Shown here: piece by piece, positions 38,515-47,100 of the stretch
How the letters are laid out: every line of letters starts with the position of its first letter
How positions within the stretch are numbered: the stretch's first letter is position 1
DNA from: Phycisphaerales bacterium Planc_01
GTDB lineage: Bacteria > Planctomycetota > Phycisphaerae > Sedimentisphaerales > Anaerobacaceae
Direction of reading: 5' to 3'
DNA length: 64,000 bases
NCBI GenBank assembly: GCA_001603075.1
Contig: LVBB01000139.1
Span: forward strand, 141,506 to 205,505
Notes under the pieces: generated by a model
Database searches by the model: none
What the model was told of the DNA's origin: nothing
Seen by the model: only the letters and a program-made list of their open reading frames with translations
Translations under genes and position numbers: made by a program

Positions 38515-39311
38515 CGTCTCTCCTCCGGTCGTGTCGCGTCAGGACATGATTGTTCCCACCGGATCGTCCTGCGTCGGCGGCCGAGCAGGCCAACCGTTCC
38601 ACCGAGCCCGAGCAGGATAAGCGTCGCCGGCTCCGGCACCTCGATCAGGAAGTTCTGGTTGCCATTGCGTGTGATGACGAGCAGATCCGCCTTCGCACCA
38701 CCACCGGTCAGTTCGTGCAACCACTTGTTGGCGGTCTCCACGTCCAGATTGGTGGCGCGGAACCCGCCATAGCCAGGCGTGCCGTCGACGGTGACATCCC
38801 AACCGGCGGGCGTGTCCGGCAGCTTCTCATAGATGATCTCCCAGACGGCCGCCGCGAAGATCGCCGCCATGCTGTTCTGCTGCTCGGTGTACGAGCCGCC
38901 GCTGGCCCAGGCGGGATCGTAATGCTTGGCCCACAGCTCGCGGAGATAGTTGCCTTTGTCGGTGCCGAGGATCTCCCCGGTGTAGCTGTTGTATACGTCG
39001 TCGGGCATGCCCACGTTGTACGTCACGGTGCTGCCGGGCGGCGGTTCGGGCAGTTCGATGCAGAATCCCGGAATCAGGCCGTTGGACCAGGTGTCGCCGA
39101 TCCCGGTGCTGCTGGTCTTGTGGAGCATGTACACGCCGGCGGCCACGACGTCTCCGGCGTACCCGGCGCCCCAGAACGTAATGCTGTCGTAGGCGCCGTA
39201 GCCATCGTGGACGACATCCACCGTGTCGGCCCGAAGCGACGGTGCCGCCGAGACAAGCACGGCGAAAACCAGCATCGCCGGGAGCCGTCTTGATGCGTTC
39301 ACGTGTTGCAT
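38511..39311 (-). CDS. PEP-CTERM sorting-signal protein, coupled to the next gene
   Basis: A 266-residue secreted protein beginning MQHVNASRRLPAMLVFAVLV with a signal peptide ending near SLRA. The body (TVDVVHDGYGAYDSITFWGAGYAGDVVAAGVYML...) resembles thioester-type adhesive/TQXA-like or fusion-type PEP-CTERM ectodomains, but no family is assigned. The C-terminal signal is VPEPATLILLGLGGTVGLLG, then RRRRT, with a longer than usual basic/polar extension (about 18 residues) after the Arg cluster. That extension contains the sequence overlapping the next start codon (4-nt ATGA overlap). An in-frame start 24 nt further upstream is possible. Confidence 0.85.
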   Translation of the reverse strand: MQHVNASRRLPAMLVFAVLVSAAPSLRADTVDVVHDGYGAYDSITFWGAGYAGDVVAAGVYMLHKTSSTGIGDTWSNGLIPGFCIELPEPPPGSTVTYNVGMPDDVYNSYTGEILGTDKGNYLRELWAKHYDPAWASGGSYTEQQNSMAAIFAAAVWEIIYEKLPDTPAGWDVTVDGTPGYGGFRATNLDVETANKWLHELTGGGAKADLLVITRNGNQNFLIEVPEPATLILLGLGGTVGLLGRRRRTIRWEQSCPDATRPEERR

Positions 39312-40353
39312 GTCACCCCACCCCCAGGCGCCCACACGGTCCGCTCGACGCAGCAGCAGTCGCAGGCACCGACGTTTGTTCTCGATCTGGCTCGTTCGCA
39401 GGCCTGATGGCGTGTCACGGTCGGGGAATCGTCACTGGCGGTCGAATCGAACCGACAGCGTTGACGTTGAATGTGGGACCTGCGCCTGTGGCATCGGTCC
39501 TGCAACCCCCCGGTCGCAGACGGCTCTGCGAATGAACGCAGGCCATCAGACGAAACTGCCAAACCTACCTACCTTGAGTGCCCATGAAGGAAAGCGATGA
39601 GCACCCCCCATTTCGAATGGATCGCTCCGTGGAACGATCTACAGGGCTTAGTCTACCGGATTCCAGACCCAATGTCAAGAGAATTGGGCCGAATCGGGCG
39701 GCCGGGGTCCACTTTTCGGCAGGCGTGTCCCCCTCGGGGCCGCCAGGGCGACGATTATCGGCCCGGCCCTGGATTTTTCCTTGCCAGCCCCGCCTGTGGT
39801 GGGTGCAGGCGGCCTGTTCCATCACCGGACCTGCAAGGACAGACCGGACTCCATGCGAAGCACCCATTGGCGTCACAGTCAACAACCTCGCCCCAGGGCA
39901 GGAATCATTGTGGATAACGTGTGGACAACTCGCGTTCGGAAGCATCGGTCCTCGTCCACAAACGGCTCGTCCCAGCAACTGGCGTACCCACAGGAGGACG
40001 ATTCGGACCTTCCGCAGGGAAGCGCCTCCCGAGTTGTACCCTAAACATTTATTTGACAGTAGATTACAGACAGGAGATTTCGTCTGTGTCAGGGGGGCTT
40101 CTGCAGGCTTGCCCCAAAGACCCTCTCTTATCAGGGATTTGTTCGACCAGGGAAACCTCCATGACTCATGTGCCTTTAGGTGGATAAACCGTAGAAAAGT
40201 CCGTTGGAATGCTCTGCGGCGATCCGAAAGACGCGGCTCCGCCGGCCCCCTGCGACCGGGAGCCGAGGAGAGTTCACTGGCGTCGCGACCAGCCCGGCGT
40301 ATAATGGCAGAGAATGTCGGCGGTGACACGACAGCATCGCACTGGAGATTCCT
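39312..40353. other. Gene-free kilobase with DnaA-box-like cluster and AT-rich patch
   Basis: About 1 kb between divergent genes. Frames crossing it lack ribosome-binding sites and coding composition. It contains the leader of the PEP-CTERM pair (39312-39560), five DnaA-box-like nonamers (39909-40187), and an AT-rich patch around 40045-40070 in otherwise GC-rich DNA. Confidence 0.55.
39909..40187. other. Cluster of DnaA-box-like nonamers (candidate origin or DnaA-regulated region)
   Basis: Minus-strand matches to TTATCCACA are: perfect at 39909-39917, TTGTCCACA at 39920-39928 (11 bp apart), and TTATCCACC at 40179-40187. Plus-strand weaker matches are TCGTCCACA at 39952-39960 and GTACCCACA at 39984-39992. 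Between the groups lies AT-rich DNA (AAACATTTATTTGACAG near 40045). No dnaA, dnaN or gidA gene is nearby. Confidence 0.45.
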
Positions 40354-40884
40354 ATGGTGGGCGTGGGAAATCGAGTCGTGTTGGTTCTCATTCTGGTGGT
40401 CTTGCTGTGCCCGGGCTGCTCGCGCCAGACGAGGGCGCCGGCAAGGCGAGTGGATCATCGGGTTTGGACCGCCCCCGATTGGGGCCCCCAGACCCAGGGC
40501 CTGCAGTGCCGACTGCGCCCCACCAGGCGGCTCTGGCAGAGCGGCGAGACGCCGACCTTCAAGCTGGACCTCCGCAATCAGAGCGGGCGTCGGTTTGCGT
40601 TCGACGCCTGCGAGCCGATCTGGCCCGATCGCGTCGCGGTCGACGGCCGCTGGCATCACCGACGTCGAGACGAAATCCGTCCGGCGAAGATCCGCCTGCT
40701 GGCCCCGGGCGTCGAACTGGCCGAGTTGGAGCTGGTCCTCCCTGCGACGATGGGATTGCCGCTGGCCCCGGGCCGTCATACGATCCAGATCGCACTGCAC
40801 CTCGAAGACCTCACGGTGCTGAGCAACCCGGTGGGCATCGAGATCGCCGATCCGCCGGCGCCAGACGCGGCCGGCGAGCGATAG
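40354..40884 (+). CDS. Putative lipoprotein with Ig-like domain
   Basis: A 176-residue protein with a lipoprotein signal: a hydrophobic run VVLVLILVVLLCPGCS with lipobox-like CPGC, modified Cys near residue 22. The mature part is a single beta-sandwich-like domain (LQCRLRPTRRLWQSGETPTFKLDLRNQSGRRFAF...) resembling BsuPI/Ig-like domains that cap the N terminus of exported proteins. No enzyme motif is present. The ATG at 40354 is chosen for the signal peptide; the SD is weak. It converges with the c-type cytochrome gene. Confidence 0.75.
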   Translation: MVGVGNRVVLVLILVVLLCPGCSRQTRAPARRVDHRVWTAPDWGPQTQGLQCRLRPTRRLWQSGETPTFKLDLRNQSGRRFAFDACEPIWPDRVAVDGRWHHRRRDEIRPAKIRLLAPGVELAELELVLPATMGLPLAPGRHTIQIALHLEDLTVLSNPVGIEIADPPAPDAAGER

Positions 40885-40930
40885 TGGCACGGGGTTTCCG
40901 TCGAGGCAGGCCCCGGAATCCATCTTGCGA

Positions 40931-42484
40931 CTATTGCACGCTTGACCGGCCCGCTTGGTAGGCTTCTGTGTTGCCGGCCTTGGGTGTGGCGCCCGTGACG
41001 GAATTGAGAACACTGACGCTCGTGGGGCGGACAACCGCTTCGAGCAAGGCGGCGCTGTCCACCTTCACGGGTCCGCCGATCAACTCCGGCACGCTGTGGA
41101 CATGATAGCAGGCCGCATACGATGACGGATGCCTTTGAGGCAACACAAACGGCTTGTGCGTTTGGCCGCTGGCATCCACGTAACTGATGAATGGCCGGGT
41201 GAACAGGCCTCCCTCTCTCTTGCTGCTGAACACGATCCACCGGCTGTTGCTCGACCAACTGTGCCACGATTCGGCGTATTCGCTGTTGACGGAAGTCTTC
41301 CAGTACCTGCCGCTGTACAGGTCCATCATATAGAGGTCGCTCGTCGGCTGATAGACCGGGAAACAGCCGTACCGACTCATGCAGAACAACAGAAATCGCC
41401 CGTCGGGAGAGATGCGAGGCAACAGGATGCTCAGGCCCGTGTCCTTGGCGCTCAACACCGTCTCCAACGCCCCCCATGTGTCCGTCTCGACGTCGTAGCC
41501 GATCCGCATCAGATCGTACCGCACCTCCTCGTATCGCACGGGCGGCACGGTCTGCATGTCCGTCCACAACAACGGCGCACTGCAGAAGTACATGTACTTG
41601 CCGTCGGGCGTCCAGGCAGGATAAGTCTCCAGCCGCGTCTTGTCCGAAAGGGCCGGGGTCGTCCTGGTCTCGTTCTTCTCGACATCGTGATAGACGATGA
41701 GTGAGTCGAGGTCCACAACGTCGTGGATCTCCTGCTGAGCCGTGTGGAAGAACTGCCTGACGTCGTTGATCGAATATGCGACGATCCGTCCGCTTGGATG
41801 CCATGACGTATACCCGAACTTGGCGCCGATCTTCTCGACGCGGCCGTCATGAGCGTGGACGGTGGCGCTGGGAAACGTGGTGCTGCGAATCCCGATCAGC
41901 ATCCGGTCGGGACGGTTGCCCACGAAGCTGTGGCAGTTGGCGCAGCCGTTCCCATAGGAGCGGGTGTCGAGCAGGATCTCCTCGTCGAAGGTTTCGAGGC
42001 TCCGCTGACGAATCTGCATCGGCTTGGGAAAGTACGACGAAGGCGTCATGAACCGGTAGACCAGGTGCGAGTCGATGGCGTCCTCTGCGATCGTATTCGT
42101 GATGGTCTCGTACCGGTTCCATTGGCCGTCTTCGGTCCTCACATAAATGTCGACCAATAGCTCCTTGCCGATATTTGCGGTCAGCAGATCCTTCCATCTC
42201 TTCTCAGGGATAACGATTTCCCCCGTCCGGGTGGCGACTTCGATCGGTTCGCCCGAGGTCGAATGGATTCTCACGACATATCTTTCGCCGGGTTCGTCGA
42301 TCGTGAAATTCAGCGGGGCCACGTTCGGCGGGACGACGATGCCCACATAGTCCGGCGTGATCCTGGGCGACCGCGCGACCGCCACAGGCGATTCGAGGCC
42401 CTCGTTGTCGCACGAGCCCACGAGCAACACCGTGGCGAGGCTCGATAGGACAAGAAGCGTGATCAGCAATCCATGCAGCTTCAT
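40931..42484 (-). CDS. Lipoprotein with c-type haem motif and TolB-like beta-propeller
   Basis: A 517-residue lipoprotein (signal LLVLSSLATVLLVGSC, lipid-modified Cys near residue 25). A single haem-binding motif CANCH sits at residues 181-185 (NGCANCHSFVGNR). The C-terminal half carries PD40/TolB-like propeller repeats: GYTSWHPSGRIVAYSIND, ETYPAWTPDGKYMYFCSAP, LLPRISPDGRFLLFCMS, ESWHSWSSNSRWIVFSSKR. Fusions of this type occur in Bacteroidota and Planctomycetota near exported enzymes; the role is unknown, perhaps periplasmic electron transfer to or from a surface complex. It is the last gene of the arylsulfotransferase cluster, 42 bp after the previous stop. Confidence 0.85.
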   Translation of the reverse strand: MKLHGLLITLLVLSSLATVLLVGSCDNEGLESPVAVARSPRITPDYVGIVVPPNVAPLNFTIDEPGERYVVRIHSTSGEPIEVATRTGEIVIPEKRWKDLLTANIGKELLVDIYVRTEDGQWNRYETITNTIAEDAIDSHLVYRFMTPSSYFPKPMQIRQRSLETFDEEILLDTRSYGNGCANCHSFVGNRPDRMLIGIRSTTFPSATVHAHDGRVEKIGAKFGYTSWHPSGRIVAYSINDVRQFFHTAQQEIHDVVDLDSLIVYHDVEKNETRTTPALSDKTRLETYPAWTPDGKYMYFCSAPLLWTDMQTVPPVRYEEVRYDLMRIGYDVETDTWGALETVLSAKDTGLSILLPRISPDGRFLLFCMSRYGCFPVYQPTSDLYMMDLYSGRYWKTSVNSEYAESWHSWSSNSRWIVFSSKREGGLFTRPFISYVDASGQTHKPFVLPQRHPSSYAACYHVHSVPELIGGPVKVDSAALLEAVVRPTSVSVLNSVTGATPKAGNTEAYQAGRSSVQ

Positions 42485-42526
42485 TCCGACGTATCCGCGC
42501 TCATCGCGCCTCTTTCTTTCCGAATG

Positions 42527-44866
42527 TCAATGGGCCAGTCGAACCAGCGACAGGTTGTCGAGATACACGTCTGCGGCATCGGCGCCCACATTCACCTCGA
42601 TGCACGCGTCCAAGTCGGTCTGCCCGTCCATCACGAAGGCATGCGTGAAATGCTTCATGATCAGGCTCTGGCGCGATGTGGGCAGATACACGGGCCCCAT
42701 CTTACTGTAGTCCCAGAAGGAGCCAACGTTTTTCTTGTTGACCTTGACCTCGATCAGCCGGGGCGTCATGGCTCCCGCCTCGAATTCCAGAGTATAGGTT
42801 TCTCCGCGAACCAGTTTCAAGCCGTCCTGCACCAGTCGGATGCTGTGAGTGTCGTAGCCCCCATTCTGAATCTTCACCCGGGCCCGTCCGTCCTCAACGT
42901 CCCATTCCGCATCGGCGGAACTGCTCCGGCTCAACGTCCATTCCGTCCGGCCTTGGGAGAAGTCACCGTTGCGGATCATGTTCTCTCCCGGCTCGTTGGG
43001 GTCGTACAGATGGGCGACGATGCTCTCTTCGTTGGAGAACGGGCTTTCGTTGCCGCCGACGTCCACCGCCGTTACCCGGAAGTAGTACCGGCGGTCGTTC
43101 TCCAGGTCCCGCAGGTGCAGCAGAGTCTGCGCGGTGGCTGCAATCAAGGTCTCCGGCTCGGGGTCGAGGCCTCCGTATACACGATAATAGGCCGTATTCA
43201 CATCGCCGAACTTGTTGAACAGCAGCGTCATCTTATCGAAATTCGGCTCGACGACCAGATAGGGCTTTTCCACCACGCCCGTCCACGGGAAACGGAAGAT
43301 GCGGTAGGCGCCGCCTTCCCTGTTGACGAAGTCCATCTCGAACTCGATCTGGCCGTCTGCATTCACCTCGGTCACCTTGGGATACTCGGCCAGGACGAAG
43401 TTGATCAGGGTATTGCCGTTGGGCAGACGCTGAGCGTTGCCCTGGTGGTACGTGTACCGGTCGGGAACCGCGCGGTATTCCCAGACCAGTGTGGCCGTCC
43501 CGGCGTTCAAATCGAGTTCATATTCCACCGCCCGTGAGACCGGCGGATCGTGATTGTTGCCGTTGTCGAAAAGGGTGTAGCGAGAAGGGCCCACGACGCG
43601 GATGTCGTGTTGGGCCCAGAAGCCGTTCAACGGATCGTTCACGAAAACAAAGTCACTGTGGGGCCCGCCGAGCCGCCAGAGGACTTCTGCCGTCCGCCGG
43701 TGGATCTTGGTCACCTCGTTGAGGTGGCGGCTCGAAACGAGGATGTGCCCGTCCTCATCGACGTCGATAGCGTTCAGATGTGCGACGCGCACGCTGGGAC
43801 TGCGCACGTCTTCGACGTGTGCCGGCCCGATGGCGGCCACGTCGAGGTTCTCCCAGGAGCGCCACTGGAAGATCAATTCGTCGGCGGCGGTGAACTCCTG
43901 GATGCAGGTTTCGTGGACGACGGCGTTGGGATGGCCGCCTTCGACGACCCGGCCCATATCGACGTTGCGGATCACCCGCAGACCCAGCAGCAGATAGCCT
44001 CCGTCTTCGAGAACGAGCAGTTCGTGGCTGTCCGTCTCATATCCGTTGGTGGCGTGGTAATCCCTGACCCACTTGAAGTTCTGATCGTAGCCCTTGTGCT
44101 GGGTCTCGGTGATCATGCCATTTCTCTGGACCTTCAGATCGTGGGCGGCCTTGCCCCTGCGGTACCAGACCGGAGCGCCCCAATTGTCCAGGATCAGGGC
44201 GTATTGCGGGATCTGGTTGTACTCGATGAAGATGTATCCGTCGGCGGGCTTGTGGTTCGCAGTGATGCTCACGTGGGGGAAGTCGCTCGGCACCGAGACC
44301 CCGTTGGCCATGATGGCGGGCCGGCCTGGGACAGGTTCGGACGGCGCAAGGGCCGGAGCGATGGTCCGCTCTGCGGCGTTCAGAGCCACAGAATGCTTCA
44401 CACTGCTCGCCATCGGCGTCGTTGTCGCCGGACGCAGGACGTAGAATCGATAGGCGATCGGCTCGATCGGTGCGGCGGGGAACCAACTGCCCAGGGGGAC
44501 CAGGCTGACGTCCACCGTCTCGCCGGCAACGAAAGGCGACGCCGGCTGGAAGACTACCGTCCGGCCGTCCGTGGCGACGGTCGTCGTGCCCGAATGAAGG
44601 CCGCTCTCTTCGCCGATCACCTGGACGAAGCTCGACAGATTGGCCAGGTCCGCCGGTGACGTATTCTCAAACCGGATCAGGAGCCGGGTCTGCGGCGCGA
44701 CGTATTCCGATTCCGGACGCGGATCGAGATACTGATAGCCATATCGGCAGACCGCGGCATAATCCGTTACGACGGCAGGCTGCCCCATTCGGCAGGCAAC
44801 CAGAACGCTCAGCATTGCGATCGCCAGACGAGATCGGCTGATAATTGTGTCGGCAGTGTGTGTCAT
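42527..44866 (-). CDS. Exported arylsulfotransferase-family protein with C-terminal CBM-like domain
   Basis: A 779-residue exported protein with a signal peptide. An N-terminal Ig-like domain (about 45-150) is followed by a beta-propeller of the arylsulfotransferase (ASST) family (about 195-560): PADGYIFIEYN, HELLVLEDGGYLLLG, VAHLNAIDVDEDGHILVSSRHLNEVTKI, VLWRLGGPHSDFVF, WAQHDIRVVGPSRYTLFDNGNNH and GNAQRLPNGNTLINF. The conserved His residues of the family (AHLN and QHD) are present, so transfer of sulfate between phenolic or polysaccharide substrates is possible. An Fn3 domain and a jelly-roll CBM-like domain (about 640-775) complete it. Its ATG overlaps the preceding gene's stop by 4 nt (ATGA), which indicates coupling. 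Confidence 0.85.
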   Translation of the reverse strand: MTHTADTIISRSRLAIAMLSVLVACRMGQPAVVTDYAAVCRYGYQYLDPRPESEYVAPQTRLLIRFENTSPADLANLSSFVQVIGEESGLHSGTTTVATDGRTVVFQPASPFVAGETVDVSLVPLGSWFPAAPIEPIAYRFYVLRPATTTPMASSVKHSVALNAAERTIAPALAPSEPVPGRPAIMANGVSVPSDFPHVSITANHKPADGYIFIEYNQIPQYALILDNWGAPVWYRRGKAAHDLKVQRNGMITETQHKGYDQNFKWVRDYHATNGYETDSHELLVLEDGGYLLLGLRVIRNVDMGRVVEGGHPNAVVHETCIQEFTAADELIFQWRSWENLDVAAIGPAHVEDVRSPSVRVAHLNAIDVDEDGHILVSSRHLNEVTKIHRRTAEVLWRLGGPHSDFVFVNDPLNGFWAQHDIRVVGPSRYTLFDNGNNHDPPVSRAVEYELDLNAGTATLVWEYRAVPDRYTYHQGNAQRLPNGNTLINFVLAEYPKVTEVNADGQIEFEMDFVNREGGAYRIFRFPWTGVVEKPYLVVEPNFDKMTLLFNKFGDVNTAYYRVYGGLDPEPETLIAATAQTLLHLRDLENDRRYYFRVTAVDVGGNESPFSNEESIVAHLYDPNEPGENMIRNGDFSQGRTEWTLSRSSSADAEWDVEDGRARVKIQNGGYDTHSIRLVQDGLKLVRGETYTLEFEAGAMTPRLIEVKVNKKNVGSFWDYSKMGPVYLPTSRQSLIMKHFTHAFVMDGQTDLDACIEVNVGADAADVYLDNLSLVRLAH

Positions 44867-47010
44867 TTGATAGAGAATGTCGCGTCGCTCCGGTCCCGGA
44901 TCGTTGCGTCAAGGGCACTTGTGATCTGAATCGCGTAGTCGTCGCCCGAGTCCACAGCCAGATCGGCCTCCCATTCGTAGGCCCCGATGCTGGGGGCCCG
45001 GGCAATCGTCTTGACGAATGCGTCGCCCTTGTAGAGTTCGATCACTACATTTTCCGACAGATTGTCGTTCCACCGAATGAAGTACGTCAGGCCCCGTTGC
45101 CATTCCTCGCCGCCGTTGGGCGTGTGGATCTGAATCATCGGTGCGGCAGTCGTGAACGATTGCGTGGCCCATTCGCCGGTGCCCCCATAGTTGCTCGTAT
45201 TCACCCGCCAATAATAGTCCGTCGCCGGCGCAACGTTGTCGAGCGTATAGCGAGTGCCCGTCAGGCCGGCGGCATCCACCACCAGGTCGCCAAACTCGGC
45301 ATCGGTAGCCACCTGGAGATGGAACGATCGGGCAAAGCCTCTTGACGTCCACTCCAATGTGACAGGCTGCGCCTGATTGACCGTGCCAAGATCCTGCGGG
45401 GCATACAGGATGGGCTCCAGCGGAATCTCCGGCGCATCGGGATACGTGAAGATGAACTCGCCCAGCGGCGCGTCGGCCACAATGAGCTGCCCGGCGGCTG
45501 AATCATAGTGCGTCGGCAATGGATTAAACACGCCCCGGCTGACACAGCAGCGATGATAGACGGTCAACTGCGCCGGATCGTCGAAGCCGATGCGTCGAAC
45601 GTCGAAGGCCACATCAGCCGTCATGGCGTCGATGCCGAACCCCGACAGCGTCACGCGTTCGACCAGCACCTGCGGGGTCTTGCCGGCGAATCGCGGAAAT
45701 CGTGTCGCCTCGGCGTGCCTCTTCGCCACCAGTCCGTTGTACGCCGGACCGTCCAGGTTTTTGACGGTGACTGTAACGCCCGTTTCGCTCGAATCATATC
45801 TGCCGCCCCGTTCGATTCCGAAGTGTGTCTGCGACTGAACCAGGTCGGGACTGTTCCACACGTACTTCTGCAGGCGGGCGCCCTTGGTTGCCGTCGCGTA
45901 GTGCAGCTCATACACCAGCTCGCCGGTTGCGGAGACTTCGGTGGCGAGAGGCACTTCGGGCGTGCCGAGCGGTATGGCCCTGCCCCAGTCGATGAGGACA
46001 TTGCCGTTGCCCAGGGGTTGGACTCGGCCGCCACTGGGTGACATGATGTCCGGGTCGTGACGGTATTCCCACACCAGCGTTGCCGTCATGTTGGTCTCGT
46101 CCAGATGATACTCCACGGCCCGGCTGTAATCCCGATCGCTTTCGGTGAGCCCGCCGCCGGAGATGTTCCCGTTGTCGAAGAACAAGAGGTTGCCGTTGCG
46201 GAATCGCCAGACCGCATGCTGGCCCACGAAGTAGTATGGCGCGTTCTCTTCGTGCTCGCCAATGAAGGTGAAATCGTTGCCTCTGCCGCCCAATCGCCAG
46301 AGGACTTCCCCGGTGCTTCGACTGACCTTGACAATGTCGGACGTCGTCCGGAAACAGAGCAACAACGTGTTGTCGAGCGGGTCCAGGTTCACGGAATTGA
46401 TATGGGCGTAGTCGATGTTCTTCTGTGTCAGATCGTAAAAGGAATCGGCGATTGGGATATGGTCAAGGGCGTGCCATTCAAACACAACGTGCTTGTTGGC
46501 GTCGATTTCCTGAATGACGTTTCCGGTGATCAGAGCGTCCGGCCGGCCGCCGGGGACGATCCGACTCATATCGATATGACGCTGATACGTGCCCATCAGA
46601 AGGGCGTGGCCGTTGGGCAACACCTTGAAATCGTGGATGTCCACATTGTAGCCCTCGCTCAGCTCAAAGGAATCGACCGTAGCGAAGGTCTCGTCCTTAA
46701 GAGCGAAGCCGCGTGCGGCCGGCGCCGAGATCAGCCCGCTGGGCGTCACGCCGGGATAGCTCATGGCATCCGTCTTGCTGTAAAACAGGGGATAGCCGGA
46801 CTGGTCCAGAACCACGTAGTAATCGACCACCCACCACCCCAGCCACCCGATGAAGACACCGGGGGCCGTCTCGCCATACTGCGTGGCCACAAGTTCCGGA
46901 AAGTCGTCGGGCAAGCCGGGTGTCGTAGCGGCGGCCTGGACGACGGCGCCGCCGAAACATGCCGTCAGGAGCACGGCAAGCATGATTCGCTTGTTGGTCA
47001 ACATCATCAT
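44863..47010 (-). CDS. Exported arylsulfotransferase-family protein (paralogue 2)
   Basis: A 715-residue exported protein (signal MLAVLLTACFGGAVVQAA). The ASST propeller covers about residues 35-400: DIHDFKVLPNGHALLMGTYQRHIDMSRIVPGG, YAHINSVNLDPLDNTLLLCFR, VLWRLGGRGNDFTF, VGQHAVWRFRNGNLLFFDNGN. Family His positions are kept (AHIN, QHA). An Fn3 domain and then a Kre9/KNH-like module (about 620-715) follow; the module begins IQIHTPNGGEEWQRGLTYFIRW and ends at the C terminus. It shares this tail with the third paralogue. ATG is one of three consecutive Met codons, with GAAGGG upstream. It lies 90 bp after the third paralogue and is translationally coupled to the next gene. Confidence 0.85.
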   Translation of the reverse strand: MMMLTNKRIMLAVLLTACFGGAVVQAAATTPGLPDDFPELVATQYGETAPGVFIGWLGWWVVDYYVVLDQSGYPLFYSKTDAMSYPGVTPSGLISAPAARGFALKDETFATVDSFELSEGYNVDIHDFKVLPNGHALLMGTYQRHIDMSRIVPGGRPDALITGNVIQEIDANKHVVFEWHALDHIPIADSFYDLTQKNIDYAHINSVNLDPLDNTLLLCFRTTSDIVKVSRSTGEVLWRLGGRGNDFTFIGEHEENAPYYFVGQHAVWRFRNGNLLFFDNGNISGGGLTESDRDYSRAVEYHLDETNMTATLVWEYRHDPDIMSPSGGRVQPLGNGNVLIDWGRAIPLGTPEVPLATEVSATGELVYELHYATATKGARLQKYVWNSPDLVQSQTHFGIERGGRYDSSETGVTVTVKNLDGPAYNGLVAKRHAEATRFPRFAGKTPQVLVERVTLSGFGIDAMTADVAFDVRRIGFDDPAQLTVYHRCCVSRGVFNPLPTHYDSAAGQLIVADAPLGEFIFTYPDAPEIPLEPILYAPQDLGTVNQAQPVTLEWTSRGFARSFHLQVATDAEFGDLVVDAAGLTGTRYTLDNVAPATDYYWRVNTSNYGGTGEWATQSFTTAAPMIQIHTPNGGEEWQRGLTYFIRWNDNLSENVVIELYKGDAFVKTIARAPSIGAYEWEADLAVDSGDDYAIQITSALDATIRDRSDATFSIK

Positions 47011-47100
47011 ATCCCTTCACTCCCAAGAAGTAGCGTGGGCCATGCCCACTCCGCCTGTGGCGGACCTTTGGATCGGCGCGCGGGGCACACCCTACGAAGC

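Noticed and set aside
39565..41034. A 489-codon minus-strand frame across the gene-free kilobase and the lipoprotein gene
   Set aside because: No signal, SD or domain; it covers the DnaA-box region and lies antisense to a credible lipoprotein gene.
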